The notes beneath the pieces were generated by a model. That model was given only the letters and a program-made list of their open reading frames with translations, had not been told where the DNA came from and searched no databases. 64,000 nucleotides of DNA from CAYVFC01 sp964450715. Its GTDB lineage: Bacteria; Myxococcota_A; Polyangia; Polyangiales; JAFGIB01. The position numbers and the translations under genes were made by a program. The stretch lies in NCBI GenBank assembly GCA_964450715.1, contig CAYVFC010000024.1, positions 1 through 64,000 of the forward strand, written 5' to 3'. Below, in pieces: positions 47,495-56,278 of this stretch; within the stretch, counting starts at the first letter, position 1; each line of letters opens with the position of its first letter.

Positions 47495-47875
47495 TCACTC
47501 GTCGGCCTCTAACGACGTCCCGGCGCTGCGCTCCCTGTCTTCCGCCTCTGCGCGATCCAGGGCGTCCAGTATCTTGTTCCCGCGGTCTAGACCACCTCTC
47601 ACGCAATCCATCAGGTCCGCCAGATACAGGTTGTACCCGATGATCTTGCCGGAACCCCCGAGCCTGGCCACGGCGTAGTCGACCGTGTCCCCGTCTTTCA
47701 CTATCTGGACGAAGAGCTTCATCTGCCCTTCTTCCAGACCTTCCCGGTCGGTCTGTATGGTCAGGTGCGCCTCGTAGTCGTGGGTACGACACAGTTCCTT
47801 CACGCGGCTGAAGTACCCCTTGCTACCGGCGTCTAGCTGTTCGAGCGTCTTGTCGTCTATATCGTCGAGTTTCAT
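47495..47875 (-). CDS. AAA-associated small protein, 126 aa
   Basis: Paralogue of the 109-aa product at 43670-43999 (see the shared HLT(I/V)QT...EGL(D/E)EGQM and GDT(I/V)DY blocks). It carries about 20 extra acidic residues at its C-terminus (EDRERSAGTSLEADE). ATG 47875 is preceded by GGAGCAGGGCC. It opens the cluster on the minus strand, directly downstream of a repeat-rich divergent regulatory region. Function unknown. Confidence 0.68.
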   Translation of the reverse strand: MKLDDIDDKTLEQLDAGSKGYFSRVKELCRTHDYEAHLTIQTDREGLEEGQMKLFVQIVKDGDTVDYAVARLGGSGKIIGYNLYLADLMDCVRGGLDRGNKILDALDRAEAEDRERSAGTSLEADE

Positions 47876-47906
47876 GGCCCTGCTCCGTTATCCATGTCTC
47901 CTGTTT

Positions 47907-48021
47907 CTAATACACCGGCCGGAAGGAAAACTTCAGAAACTTTTTTTAAATATTTTCAGAACATAAAACCGACGTGTCCGGCCGGAATATTTTGATATTT
48001 ATCCGCTCTGCGGTGTACCGA
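47907..48021. promoter_or_regulatory. Divergent regulatory region with repeated motifs
   Basis: Two identical CCGGCCGGAA sites (47915-47924 and 47978-47987) lie 63 bp apart, about six helical turns, around an AT-rich core that also has TTCAGAA twice (47932 and 47956). CGGTGTA occurs facing left (47917-47911, leading into TATTAG) and right (48011-48017), and again at the AAA promoter at 46793-46799. The region separates the leftward 126-aa gene from the rightward DUF2779 gene. It is likely to contain both promoters and a regulator-binding pair. Confidence 0.5.
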
Positions 48022-48138
48022 TGATGTGATGGAGTTCCGTGTAGGAAGATGTAACCGGACTGACGAAACCGATCGCTGTAGCTGGTATGAAACGTGCTTT
48101 CTGTTGTACGATGAGAGCTTCCAGCCAAAGGGGGTAGA

Positions 48139-49626
48139 ATGCCATATCGCCTCTCCAAGTCCCGGTATGTTTCCGGACTTCGGTGTCCGAAGATGCTCTG
48201 GCTCGCGGTGAACGAGCCGGAAAACGCGGCCATTGCCGAGGCGAAGCTAGAGAGGCTTCGACAGGTGGGGCACCGGGTAGGTGAGTACGCGCAGCAGCTC
48301 TTCAAGGGCGGCGTGTTGATGGATGAGGGGCGGGAAAATCTCTCGAAGGCGATCGCGAGGACCGCCGAGCACGCGGAAAAGGGCGCCAGCGCGATATTCG
48401 AGGCGACGGTCGACTACAAGAATATTCTATGTCGCGCGGATATCTTGAAGAAGGTCCGGGGAAAGACGAACACCTGGGACCTGTACGAGGTCAAGAGTTC
48501 GACCGAAGTCAGGAACCATCACTATCCGGATGTCGCGGTTCAGAAGTTTTGCTTCGAGGGAGCGGGGTATTCGATCCGAAAGTGCTTTTTGACGCACGTG
48601 AACAACCGGTACGTCCGCAAAAGGGAGATCGATCCCACCGCCTTCATTACCCACGAGGATCTTACTACTGAGATCGATTCGATGGTCGGATCGGTCGAGT
48701 CGAAGGCCGCCGAACTGATAGACATGATCAACTCCCGCAAGTGCCCGGAAATCGAGCCCGGGAAACAATGCACCAACCCGCGCAATTGCGACTACCTGAA
48801 CCACTGCCATGAGCCGGTCGACGAACATTCTATTTTCACACTGTACCGCGGAGGAAAGGCTGTTCGCGAATTGGAAGAAAGGGGCATCACTCTCCTCGCG
48901 GACGTCCCGGAAGACTTAGCGCTATCTGCACGGAACCGTCGTCACGTCGAGTCGGCAAAATCGATGAAGCCGGTGATCGACAGGGAGGCACTGAAGAAAA
49001 GCCTCGAACAACTCGAGTATCCCCTGTACTACCTCGATTTCGAGACCGTGAGTTGCGGGATACCGTTGTTCGACAATACCCGACCGTACCAGAAAGTCCC
49101 CTTCCAGTTCTCGTTACACATCCAGAAAGAGCCCGGCGTTGAATGTGAGCACAGGGAGTTTCTCGCAGAGGACAGATATGATCCGCGGGAGAGACTGATA
49201 TGCGAGATGCTGGACGCGATCGGTGATAGTGGGTCGATCATTGCTCACAACGCCAGCTTCGAGAAAGGGCGTATCGATGAACTGGCCCGCGACTTTTCGA
49301 AATACAGGAAACGGCTGGCTGCACTCCTTCCTCGTTTCTGGGATTTGATGAAGCCATTTGGGCGTGGAGACTACATGCACTACGGTTTCTGCGGGAAGAC
49401 TTCACTCAAGAAGATACTGCCGGTGCTAGTACCTTCTCTTTCTTACGACGAACTCGAGATCCAAGAGGGAGAGTCGGCAAGTCTGATCGCCGAACGCTGG
49501 TACGACAACGCCCTTTCCGACCAAGAATGGAAAAACGCCCGCAAGAACCTTTTAAAGTACTGCGGTCTGGATACCCTGGCGATGGTGGAAATACTGAAGG
49601 TGCTTCGAGCCCCGGTTCAACGCTGA
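48139..49626 (+). CDS. DUF2779-type nuclease-like protein
   Basis: A 495-aa protein. The first ~230 residues resemble a RecB/Cas4-type nuclease: the YVSGLRCPKMLW opening, ILCRADIL, YEVKSSTEV giving D-x(n)-ExK, and Cys residues around CPEIEPGKQCTNPRNCDYLNHC for a possible Fe-S cluster. Residues about 290-480 look like a DEDD RNase H-fold domain (YYLDFET near 295, AHNASFEKGR near 375, YCGLDTLAMVEIL near 475). This is the DUF2779 architecture. ATG 48139 follows AAGGGGG. It probably stands alone and is often seen in defence islands and on mobile DNA. Substrate unknown. Confidence 0.82.
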   Translation: MPYRLSKSRYVSGLRCPKMLWLAVNEPENAAIAEAKLERLRQVGHRVGEYAQQLFKGGVLMDEGRENLSKAIARTAEHAEKGASAIFEATVDYKNILCRADILKKVRGKTNTWDLYEVKSSTEVRNHHYPDVAVQKFCFEGAGYSIRKCFLTHVNNRYVRKREIDPTAFITHEDLTTEIDSMVGSVESKAAELIDMINSRKCPEIEPGKQCTNPRNCDYLNHCHEPVDEHSIFTLYRGGKAVRELEERGITLLADVPEDLALSARNRRHVESAKSMKPVIDREALKKSLEQLEYPLYYLDFETVSCGIPLFDNTRPYQKVPFQFSLHIQKEPGVECEHREFLAEDRYDPRERLICEMLDAIGDSGSIIAHNASFEKGRIDELARDFSKYRKRLAALLPRFWDLMKPFGRGDYMHYGFCGKTSLKKILPVLVPSLSYDELEIQEGESASLIAERWYDNALSDQEWKNARKNLLKYCGLDTLAMVEILKVLRAPVQR

Positions 49627-49860
49627 TCACAGATTCTCAAGCGGATTCTGGTATCGACGGGGATGGCTTCGAGATACCTGCCTAACGCCTCCGAGTCGGC
49701 AAAGCGCTGGGCGACATTCAAGTACTTCCGGAAGCGTCTCGCTCGCGATACTCCGCAACATCCGGCTGACCTCGTCGGATTTGCGCGCAGGCCGACATGA
49801 ATACGACGTATAGTCGTGGTGTCAATTCTCGGTCTTCAAATCCGTCCAGCCAGGAAAACC

Positions 49861-51345
49861 ATGTCCACGGTCGCCAGTAACACGTTCACCCCGGTATCTC
49901 GCCCGGGAACCATCGCTTACAAGCCTAGACGCGACGGTGGAATGCTGCTCTTTTTCAAATCGCAAAGTATCCGGCTGTACTGTAACAGCCCCACCGAGCC
50001 GCCGTGGTCCGCCGAGAAGATGAAGGATCCCCCCGTCTGGCAACGAGACCGGGGTGGCAACTACCTGGTTCTCGGCGAGGCCGTGGCCGAAGTGAAACAA
50101 TATCGGGAGGAGCAGGCGCGTGCACGCGCGGCCGGTGAGGCAGCGCCGCACAGCCAGCGAACCGAGGCGCTTGCCTCGTTCCTCGAACACTTCCAACCCG
50201 AGCACCTCCAAGCCCTTTCGGGCTACTGGGCGCGTACTTTCAACTTCTATAGCGCTATCCGGCGCTGCCCGGGTTTGCTCGACCTCGCGTGCTCGGACTC
50301 GACGCCCGCCGGCCCGGTAGACGGCAGGGCTATGGCAGGCGGCGGAGCGCTGGCCTACGTTCTGAGTAATGCATATGCCTTCATCGAACCCTCGCCGAAA
50401 CGCCCGCTCGACGTCGTCAGGCGACTGGTCCGCCGCAAGCGAAGGGATATCGCCGTCGCGCTCGGATTTCCGCGAAAACATGCCGGCCTTGCCGTACGAG
50501 TGATGGGCAGTATGCCGCGCTCGAACGTGAACAACTTCAGCCTCCTCGATCTACGCGGCCTGTTCGTACGCGGCGACAGGCACGCTATCAAGTTGCTCAC
50601 CCACGCGGAAAAGGTCAATTCCGATGTCATCTCCCTGCTCAAACGCGAAGAAACGATACCGTTCGTGACTGCCAATCTGGTAGCAGAGGTTGCAGCAGGC
50701 CCGGATGACCTTCTCGGTCGAGTCGATTCGGCCGGCCTGTTACGCGACGCCTACGGGCTGGTGAACGCGCGGCGCGGGCACATGCTAAAGATCCGTTCGC
50801 TCGCCTCTCTGCTCACGCTCCACAACAACGAAGTCGAGCGTGCGCTCGCGATGCGTTCCGGTTGGCGCCTGCAAAAGCTCCCGTCGCCGCCGGTGCGGGA
50901 AAGGCCCGGCGTGATCGAGTACGTTTCGAGTTCGGGAGCCGCCCTGTACGAAGAAGGTAAGGAGATGCACAACTGCGTTTCCGGTTACGCCTCCCGGGTG
51001 GCGAGCGGCGAGTGCTTCATATACCGCGTTCTCTCCCCCGAGCGCTGCACGCTTTCCATCGCGCTCGGCCCGGATATGCGCTTTCACATCTCAGAACTGA
51101 AAGGCCCCTGCAACGCCCCCCTCAAGCTGCAAGAAACACTCCCGATGATCGAAACTTGGTTGAACGACGGCCACGACCCGGAACAGGCGGAACGCGTTAG
51201 AACTCTTCAACTACGTTCCGGTACAAGCCTTCGTTTTCGACGGGAGGGTCCTCCGCCCGAGCGCGATTTCGACTACCCCGAGGAAGACCGGTACGAGCTG
51301 AACGGACGGGAACTCTACGACGCTGGCGAAGACATACCGTTTTGA
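49861..51345 (+). CDS. PcfJ-like protein
   Basis: A 494-aa protein. The C-terminal region (residues ~355-440, EEGKEMHNCVSGYASRVASG, then FIYRVLSPERCTLSI) fits PcfJ, a family known from conjugative plasmids and other mobile elements whose biochemical role is unclear. The N-terminal 350 residues are mostly alpha-helical, with an Arg/Lys-rich patch (RRLVRRKRRDIA) near 195. ATG 49861 follows AGGA at 5 nt; a GTG at 49816 in frame is an alternative. A stem-loop follows the stop codon. Confidence 0.72.
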   Translation: MSTVASNTFTPVSRPGTIAYKPRRDGGMLLFFKSQSIRLYCNSPTEPPWSAEKMKDPPVWQRDRGGNYLVLGEAVAEVKQYREEQARARAAGEAAPHSQRTEALASFLEHFQPEHLQALSGYWARTFNFYSAIRRCPGLLDLACSDSTPAGPVDGRAMAGGGALAYVLSNAYAFIEPSPKRPLDVVRRLVRRKRRDIAVALGFPRKHAGLAVRVMGSMPRSNVNNFSLLDLRGLFVRGDRHAIKLLTHAEKVNSDVISLLKREETIPFVTANLVAEVAAGPDDLLGRVDSAGLLRDAYGLVNARRGHMLKIRSLASLLTLHNNEVERALAMRSGWRLQKLPSPPVRERPGVIEYVSSSGAALYEEGKEMHNCVSGYASRVASGECFIYRVLSPERCTLSIALGPDMRFHISELKGPCNAPLKLQETLPMIETWLNDGHDPEQAERVRTLQLRSGTSLRFRREGPPPERDFDYPEEDRYELNGRELYDAGEDIPF

Positions 51346-51348
51346 CCA

Positions 51349-51373
51349 GCGGTATATTCTAAAAGAATACCGC
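51349..51373 (+). terminator. Stem-loop after the PcfJ-like gene
   Basis: GCGGTAT(AT)TCT and AGAATACCGC pair around AA, with a 2-nt bulge. The stem begins 3 bp after the stop codon. No T tract follows, so termination would be weak; it may also be a bidirectional or processing hairpin. Confidence 0.4.
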
Positions 51374-51457
51374 ACTCAGGCTTCTCTTCCATGTCCCTTG
51401 ATGCCCTGTCGCCTTCTCATCCTTTCTTTGTTATTGTCCCGAAACAAGGAGGGAAAT

Positions 51458-52573
51458 GTGCCTAGACTGACTTACACGAATACTGTCGCAACGAAGCACC
51501 GCGAATACCTCGGACGTCCACTTCTTCTGACAAACTCGGACGGTACCTCGCTACAAACAGATGAGAGAGGCGAGCTATTCACTTTTCGGTTCGCGCGGAT
51601 CACGCACACCTTGTGCGACCAAGACGGCAAGGAATACAGCCTGGCCGCCTTGGGGAAACGGTTTTTCGGCGATAGCGACCCAACAGTCGCTAGGATGCTA
51701 CGCCGACTAGTAACACCAGAAATGGAGCTTGAGCGCGTTTTCAACGCCTTCCGTTATAAATACGTTCTATTGATTAGGGAGAGGCAACCTTTCGATAGAA
51801 ACGACAATACCAAAGCATCGGAATGGATGCGGGAACGGATGAGCGCCAACTATAACAATCTCTTTAAGATATTAACGGGAGCACGGCCACGGGGCTATTC
51901 CGCTGCAGAGATGAATGGTTGCCTGAAAGGAAACCGCTTCAGGTCCGGATTCATGCGGTCGTTCGAAAATGAAAAGGAAGATCTAGACAGAATCCTGAGG
52001 TTATTCCGATCTCGCGCGAAAGAGGATGGCTACGGAAAGACAACGCGGGATGCCTATCGAGAGGTAATTGCTATAAAGCCGGGATTTCATGAAATCTGGA
52101 TGGATCTGGCAAGTCCTGATGCCGACTACCATAGACTGGCACTGCAAGAGTCTTTCAGCGCGAAAAGAAAGAAGAACGTCGAAGATTACCGCGATCGCAG
52201 GTCCCGAGTTTTAGCGCTATTTCACGGACTCGCGGGTCGTCCTATTTCCTGGCGTACCGAATACTTCTCGCGTGAGATCAATATCAAGTCCTTCAGAACC
52301 TATGCTGCCTGTGCGGTCACCGAAGGGCCTTGTCACTACCGAAAAAGCGTTAATGTCGTCCTCTCCGATCTACTCTCGGACACCTCCCGAATACGCGGTA
52401 GCGACCCCCATACGTCAAAGGAGGCGAATGATGCTGCCAAGGAAAAGCTTACAAGTGAGTGCCATGTATACGACTACCGCGATGCATTGAGGAAGGGGGT
52501 CGGCATCGAAGATGTGTTGGAAGAAATGAAGCGCTATGCGTCGCACGGAATTTTGAGACGTCGCAGAGTATAA
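51458..52573 (+). CDS. Unknown protein, 371 aa
   Basis: A basic protein of 371 residues with many Arg/Lys and several helical segments (FFGDSDPTVARMLRRLV, MRSFENEKEDLDRILRLF). I find no catalytic motif and do not recognise the family. The GTG at 51458 is chosen because it is preceded by AAGGAGG, a near-perfect Shine-Dalgarno; longer readings back to 51398 have none. Composition is AT-richer than the flanking ATPase gene. It ends 11 bp short of the convergent AAA gene. It could be a nucleic acid-binding component. Confidence 0.62.
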   Translation: MPRLTYTNTVATKHREYLGRPLLLTNSDGTSLQTDERGELFTFRFARITHTLCDQDGKEYSLAALGKRFFGDSDPTVARMLRRLVTPEMELERVFNAFRYKYVLLIRERQPFDRNDNTKASEWMRERMSANYNNLFKILTGARPRGYSAAEMNGCLKGNRFRSGFMRSFENEKEDLDRILRLFRSRAKEDGYGKTTRDAYREVIAIKPGFHEIWMDLASPDADYHRLALQESFSAKRKKNVEDYRDRRSRVLALFHGLAGRPISWRTEYFSREINIKSFRTYAACAVTEGPCHYRKSVNVVLSDLLSDTSRIRGSDPHTSKEANDAAKEKLTSECHVYDYRDALRKGVGIEDVLEEMKRYASHGILRRRRV

Positions 52574-52584
52574 TACGGCGTCAT

Positions 52585-54852
52585 CTATCCGGCCTTTTCC
52601 GTCGACTCGAATCCTATAATGCGTTTTTTCTGTTGACACAACTTGACTTCGGCCTCGTAGGCTAAGGCCTCGACCAGTGCGGCGTGGGAGATCTGTGATC
52701 GCGAGAGAAACGTGAAACGGTCTCTGACAGCCTTGAAGTCACCTGGGACGAGGTGGGACAGACGGGATAGTTTGTATATAGTGACGTCGTCGTCGATCGT
52801 CTTTTTGCGACTACCGACCAAGGGGGCCAGAAGTTTATCGTAAAAAATCCGGGTGCCCTCAGAGGTAAGGAAGTCGAAGCCGATCTTGTGGTTGAAGCGA
52901 CGGATGGAGGCGGGGTCGAGGGCTTCCAGGCGGTTGGTCGTGCAGACAAGAATGCCCCGGAAGCGCTCCATCTGGGTCAGGAACTCGTTGGTGAAGCTGA
53001 TCTCCCAGGAGTGAATGGCGGCCTGGCGGCTGAAAAGAAACGTATCGGCCTCGTCGATGACCAGGATGGATTCCTGGTTCTCGGCCTGCTCGAACGCTTG
53101 GGCCAGATGCCGTTCGGTCATTCCGACGTAAGGATCGAACAGGTTGCTGGCGCGCTTGACGACGACCTCGCGATCGAGGAGTTGGCCGATATGGCGTGCG
53201 AGCTCGCTCTTTCCGGTTCCGGGAGGGCCGAAAAAAAGCAGGTTCATGTTCACCCGCCGGCGGCGGTCGCCCTCGCGCAGAAAGCGGTCGAAACGCCGGA
53301 ACTGGTTGAATAGCGACGGAAGATTAGCCTTGACGTTGAGTCCCTCAATCACGAAGAACCCTTCAGATGCGTCTCTGTTCGCGACGCGCGTACCTCCGTT
53401 GAGCAGGGTACGGTGCGCCTCGAGAGCGAGCCGGAGGGCGCCCTGGAATCCGGCGGGGTCGGTCGAGGCGAGATCGCGCGCTTTCTTCACGGCGAGGTCA
53501 ATGGCGCCGGGTGAGAGCGGGTACTCGCGGGCGAGAGCCGCGACCTGCCCCGGTTCGAGCAACCGCTTGACTCGATGCCGGCGAAGCACGCGTTCGATAA
53601 GTCTCTCGCGCTCGCGCCGGCCGAGAGGCCTGAAGGATAGGCTGAAAACAAAGCGCCGTAGCACCGATTCCTCGATACCGTCGATACGGTTCGTGATCCA
53701 GATCATTCGTACGCCCGGCTCTTCCAGGAGTTCATTCAGCCAGCCCTTGTCCTGGATCTCGCCCCTCAGCATCCAGGAAGATTCCGTGTTGAGCACGTTG
53801 TCGGCCTCGTCCACGATCACCAGCGACCCGGGTTCCCTGTCCCGGCTGGTCATGTTCAGGCAGGCAGTGATGGCCGCTCTGCGATGGGTCGTCTTGTTGG
53901 TGTCTCCCGGAATGATCTCGTAGGCGGGCAGGCCCAAGCGCTGGGCCAGCGCACGCGCGAAGCTCGTCTTACCGGAGCCGGGCGGACCGTAGATCAGGAC
54001 GTGGGTAGAAGAGCCGACCGGACGGTGACCGAAAACGCTGAGCAAGTACGTCACCTGCTCCCGGTCAACCAAGTGCGAGTCCAGCGGGACGGCGCCCGCG
54101 TGGGTTTTCCTGAACAGGGTCCGCGAAAGCACCCTGATGGCCGGCTGCTCGAAAAATTCGATGTACTCGTAGTCGATACTTACCTCTCGCGGTCCTCTCG
54201 GCGAGTCGGAGTCGAATACGCCGATCTTCTTGATCTTGTGTATGGCACGCGTGAGCTCCGATGGCCCCAGGCCCAGCATGGCTTGCAGATAGATCCGGCC
54301 CGAGCGTCGTTGGCACTCGAGCGTTTCCGCAAAAAACTCGTGCGGCTTTTCCCAGGCCGCCATCAGGTAGAAGATGAAACACAACTCGGCTTCCTTTCCG
54401 GTCAGATTGAAAATATCTCCGAAAAGAACGAGGTTCTTCTCCACGTTCGCCTCTCCGCGGTAACGCAGGCGCGACATGCTGCGGTCTAGCAGATCGACGC
54501 TCAGATCCGCCATGCGAGCGCTCATGCGAGCCTTGAACGCTGCTGTCCGCTTCCGCTTCGCCTGCTCTCCCAGGTCGCCGGCATCGCCAAAAATATCGCC
54601 GTAGCCCCAGGTCTCCGACAGATCGGTTCCGGGCGGAAACTCGGCGACGAACTCATCGAGCTTCTCGACCGAGCGACCGAGTATCCAACTCAGCATGTTT
54701 CGGCCGAGCCAGCACAAGTCCGGAAAGCGAACGAGGAGCCGCTGCAGGTAGCTGGCGCATTTCAAGAGGACGAACCGCTGATCGCGGCCAAGGTCCCCGA
54801 CCCGGTCTGCCGCCGCGTACTTCATCGCCTGCCTTCTTTTTCGAGATTTCAC
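52585..54852 (-). CDS. Second tandem-AAA ATPase
   Basis: A 755-aa protein collinear with the product of 44049-46283, including the DLGRDQRF vs DLGLDQRY opening, the two Walker A sites (YGPPGSGKTSFA near 294 and FGPPGTGKSELA near 545), the two Walker B sites (VIVDEADNVLN near 350, LVIDEADTFLF near 602) and the terminal SQISHAALVEALAYEAEVK block. The GTG at 54852 is used: it aligns with the paralogue's Met, and GAGG lies 8 nt upstream. ATG 54825 is an alternative, while readings beyond 54852 run through the promoter. Unlike the first copy it has no adjacent small partners; instead it faces a WYL regulator across a palindrome. Confidence 0.8.
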   Translation of the reverse strand: MKSRKRRQAMKYAAADRVGDLGRDQRFVLLKCASYLQRLLVRFPDLCWLGRNMLSWILGRSVEKLDEFVAEFPPGTDLSETWGYGDIFGDAGDLGEQAKRKRTAAFKARMSARMADLSVDLLDRSMSRLRYRGEANVEKNLVLFGDIFNLTGKEAELCFIFYLMAAWEKPHEFFAETLECQRRSGRIYLQAMLGLGPSELTRAIHKIKKIGVFDSDSPRGPREVSIDYEYIEFFEQPAIRVLSRTLFRKTHAGAVPLDSHLVDREQVTYLLSVFGHRPVGSSTHVLIYGPPGSGKTSFARALAQRLGLPAYEIIPGDTNKTTHRRAAITACLNMTSRDREPGSLVIVDEADNVLNTESSWMLRGEIQDKGWLNELLEEPGVRMIWITNRIDGIEESVLRRFVFSLSFRPLGRRERERLIERVLRRHRVKRLLEPGQVAALAREYPLSPGAIDLAVKKARDLASTDPAGFQGALRLALEAHRTLLNGGTRVANRDASEGFFVIEGLNVKANLPSLFNQFRRFDRFLREGDRRRRVNMNLLFFGPPGTGKSELARHIGQLLDREVVVKRASNLFDPYVGMTERHLAQAFEQAENQESILVIDEADTFLFSRQAAIHSWEISFTNEFLTQMERFRGILVCTTNRLEALDPASIRRFNHKIGFDFLTSEGTRIFYDKLLAPLVGSRKKTIDDDVTIYKLSRLSHLVPGDFKAVRDRFTFLSRSQISHAALVEALAYEAEVKLCQQKKRIIGFESTEKAG

Positions 54853-54916
54853 GATTTTTTCCTCGGTGTTCTCGCGAGTCTTTCTTGCCCGTATCTCTTT
54901 CAATTCTATAAGAGGT

Positions 54917-54935
54917 CGTGCAAATATATTGCACG
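54917..54935. promoter_or_regulatory. Palindromic operator between the ATPase and WYL genes
   Basis: CGTGCAA-ATATA-TTGCACG, perfect 7-bp arms around a 5-bp AT spacer, lies in the short divergent intergenic region about 32 bp before the WYL gene ATG and 65 bp before the ATPase GTG. The size and symmetry fit a dimeric HTH regulator. The adjacent WYL protein is the natural candidate, so it may repress both genes. Confidence 0.7.
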
Positions 54936-54966
54936 CGATACAACTATCTTGAACGCGAGCAAGTCC

Positions 54967-56049
54967 ATGAAACAAAAACGAAAAGGCGTTCCCCGGAAGC
55001 CGCGTCCTGGCCCCGAGGCGCTCAGAAATCGCCCGAAGCTCTCGCACGCCGCGCGTATCCTGCGCATTCGGGAAATGCTCGACTCCGGGGAATCGGTCAC
55101 CATCAACCAACTCCGGAGAACCTTCGGGGTTTCCCGTCGCACGCTCTACTACGACCTGAAGGCGCTCAAGGAGGCGGGGGCGATGGTCTTCTCGGAGCCC
55201 GACTCCGAGGGCGAAACCCGGTGGAAGCTCGACAGACCTTCGCCGCGAACCATGTCCCCGCCGCAGGCGGCGCGGAAGCTGACCATCGGTCAGTTACTGT
55301 CCCTCGGCTTGGCCACCGGCGCTCTCTCTTTTCTCGAGGGCACGGAGCTACACGACGAGCTAGTTTCGGTGATGGACAGTCTTCAGGAGGGGCTCTCGCC
55401 CGCTAATCGCGACCACGCCCGGAAGCTCGGCAAGAAGCTCTTCGTCGTCCACAGCGGGCACAAGAGCTACCGGGAAAAGCTCGACATACTGGACGATATC
55501 CTTTCCGGCCTGCTGCACGAGCAACTCGTCGAGCTCGACTACCGCCCGATTGGAAAGAAAGTCCGCAAGCACTTGGTAGAGCCCTACACCCTGATGGTTT
55601 ACGCCGAGTCGCTCTACCTGATCTGCTTCTCCCGTACCCGCGAGGAGCACCGCATCTTCGCCGTGGACCGGGTGCGAAGCTCCCGATGGCTCCGCGGCCA
55701 GCGCTTCGACTTTCCCGAGGACTACACGCCAGAGCAGTTCACCGACGGCGCTTTCGGCATCGTGGGCGGCGAGACCACCTCGGTCGAAATCCTCTTCGAC
55801 CCCGACGAGGCCCGCTACGTCAAGGAGCGAAACTGGCATCCTACCCAGAAGTTCGAGAAGACCCCCGATGGCCGGGTGCGCATGCGCATGACCCTTTCGG
55901 GAACGGGCGATCTTTTACTCTGGCTCCTCGGCCGCGCGGAATCGATCGAGATCGTCAAGCCCGCATGGCTACGCGAGCAGGCCCGGAAGACACTGGAAAA
56001 GGCGGCTGCGCGACACGCGGGGAACGCTACTCGTCATAAGCCCTCTTGA
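54967..56049 (+). CDS. WYL-domain transcriptional regulator
   Basis: A 360-aa protein. Residues ~25-80 are a winged helix-turn-helix (RILRIREMLDSGESVTINQL, FGVSRRTLYYDLKALKEAG). From about residue 170 to 270 a WYL domain follows (VELDYRPIGK, then VEPYTLMVYAESLYLICFSR, then FAVDRVRSSRWL), and a C-terminal WCX-like segment (VEILFDPDEARYVKERNWHP). WYL regulators often control defence genes and respond to nucleic acid or nucleotide ligands. ATG 54967 is used; a TTG at 54949 in frame is less likely. It is divergent from the second tandem-AAA gene and shares the palindromic operator with it. Confidence 0.85.
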   Translation: MKQKRKGVPRKPRPGPEALRNRPKLSHAARILRIREMLDSGESVTINQLRRTFGVSRRTLYYDLKALKEAGAMVFSEPDSEGETRWKLDRPSPRTMSPPQAARKLTIGQLLSLGLATGALSFLEGTELHDELVSVMDSLQEGLSPANRDHARKLGKKLFVVHSGHKSYREKLDILDDILSGLLHEQLVELDYRPIGKKVRKHLVEPYTLMVYAESLYLICFSRTREEHRIFAVDRVRSSRWLRGQRFDFPEDYTPEQFTDGAFGIVGGETTSVEILFDPDEARYVKERNWHPTQKFEKTPDGRVRMRMTLSGTGDLLLWLLGRAESIEIVKPAWLREQARKTLEKAAARHAGNATRHKPS

Positions 56050-56278
56050 GTAGCTCCTTGATCGTATCCCGGTGCTTCTCCACGTCGCCCGGGACCAGAT
56101 TGATGCGATACCTACCGGAACGCTTGTAGTATGCCAGAATATCTATACCGTCGGTCTCGTAACGGGCGCCCCAAGGTGCACGCCGCCGTATCGCCGCCAC
56201 GATCGTCGATGCGCCTCCGGGAACCGACGGCCTGGTCTTTTTCACGCAACGCGGGATCGGCTGTGTTGTTTTTTCCAA
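56027..56278 (-). CDS. Possible small protein, 83 aa
   Basis: An open frame that overlaps the 3' end of the WYL gene by 23 bp. Its second half (YETDGIDILAYYKRSGRYRI, then NLVPGDVEKHRDTIKELLK) has natural protein composition. The start is uncertain: the only far upstream option is a TTG at 56278. No motif is recognised. It could be a small antitoxin-like or regulatory protein, or a fragment. Confidence 0.4.
   Translation of the reverse strand: MEKTTQPIPRCVKKTRPSVPGGASTIVAAIRRRAPWGARYETDGIDILAYYKRSGRYRINLVPGDVEKHRDTIKELLKRAYDE

Noticed and set aside
54853..55110. 86-residue extension of the second AAA ATPase
   Set aside because: It runs through the divergent promoter and the palindromic operator and into the WYL gene; the paralogue has no such extension.
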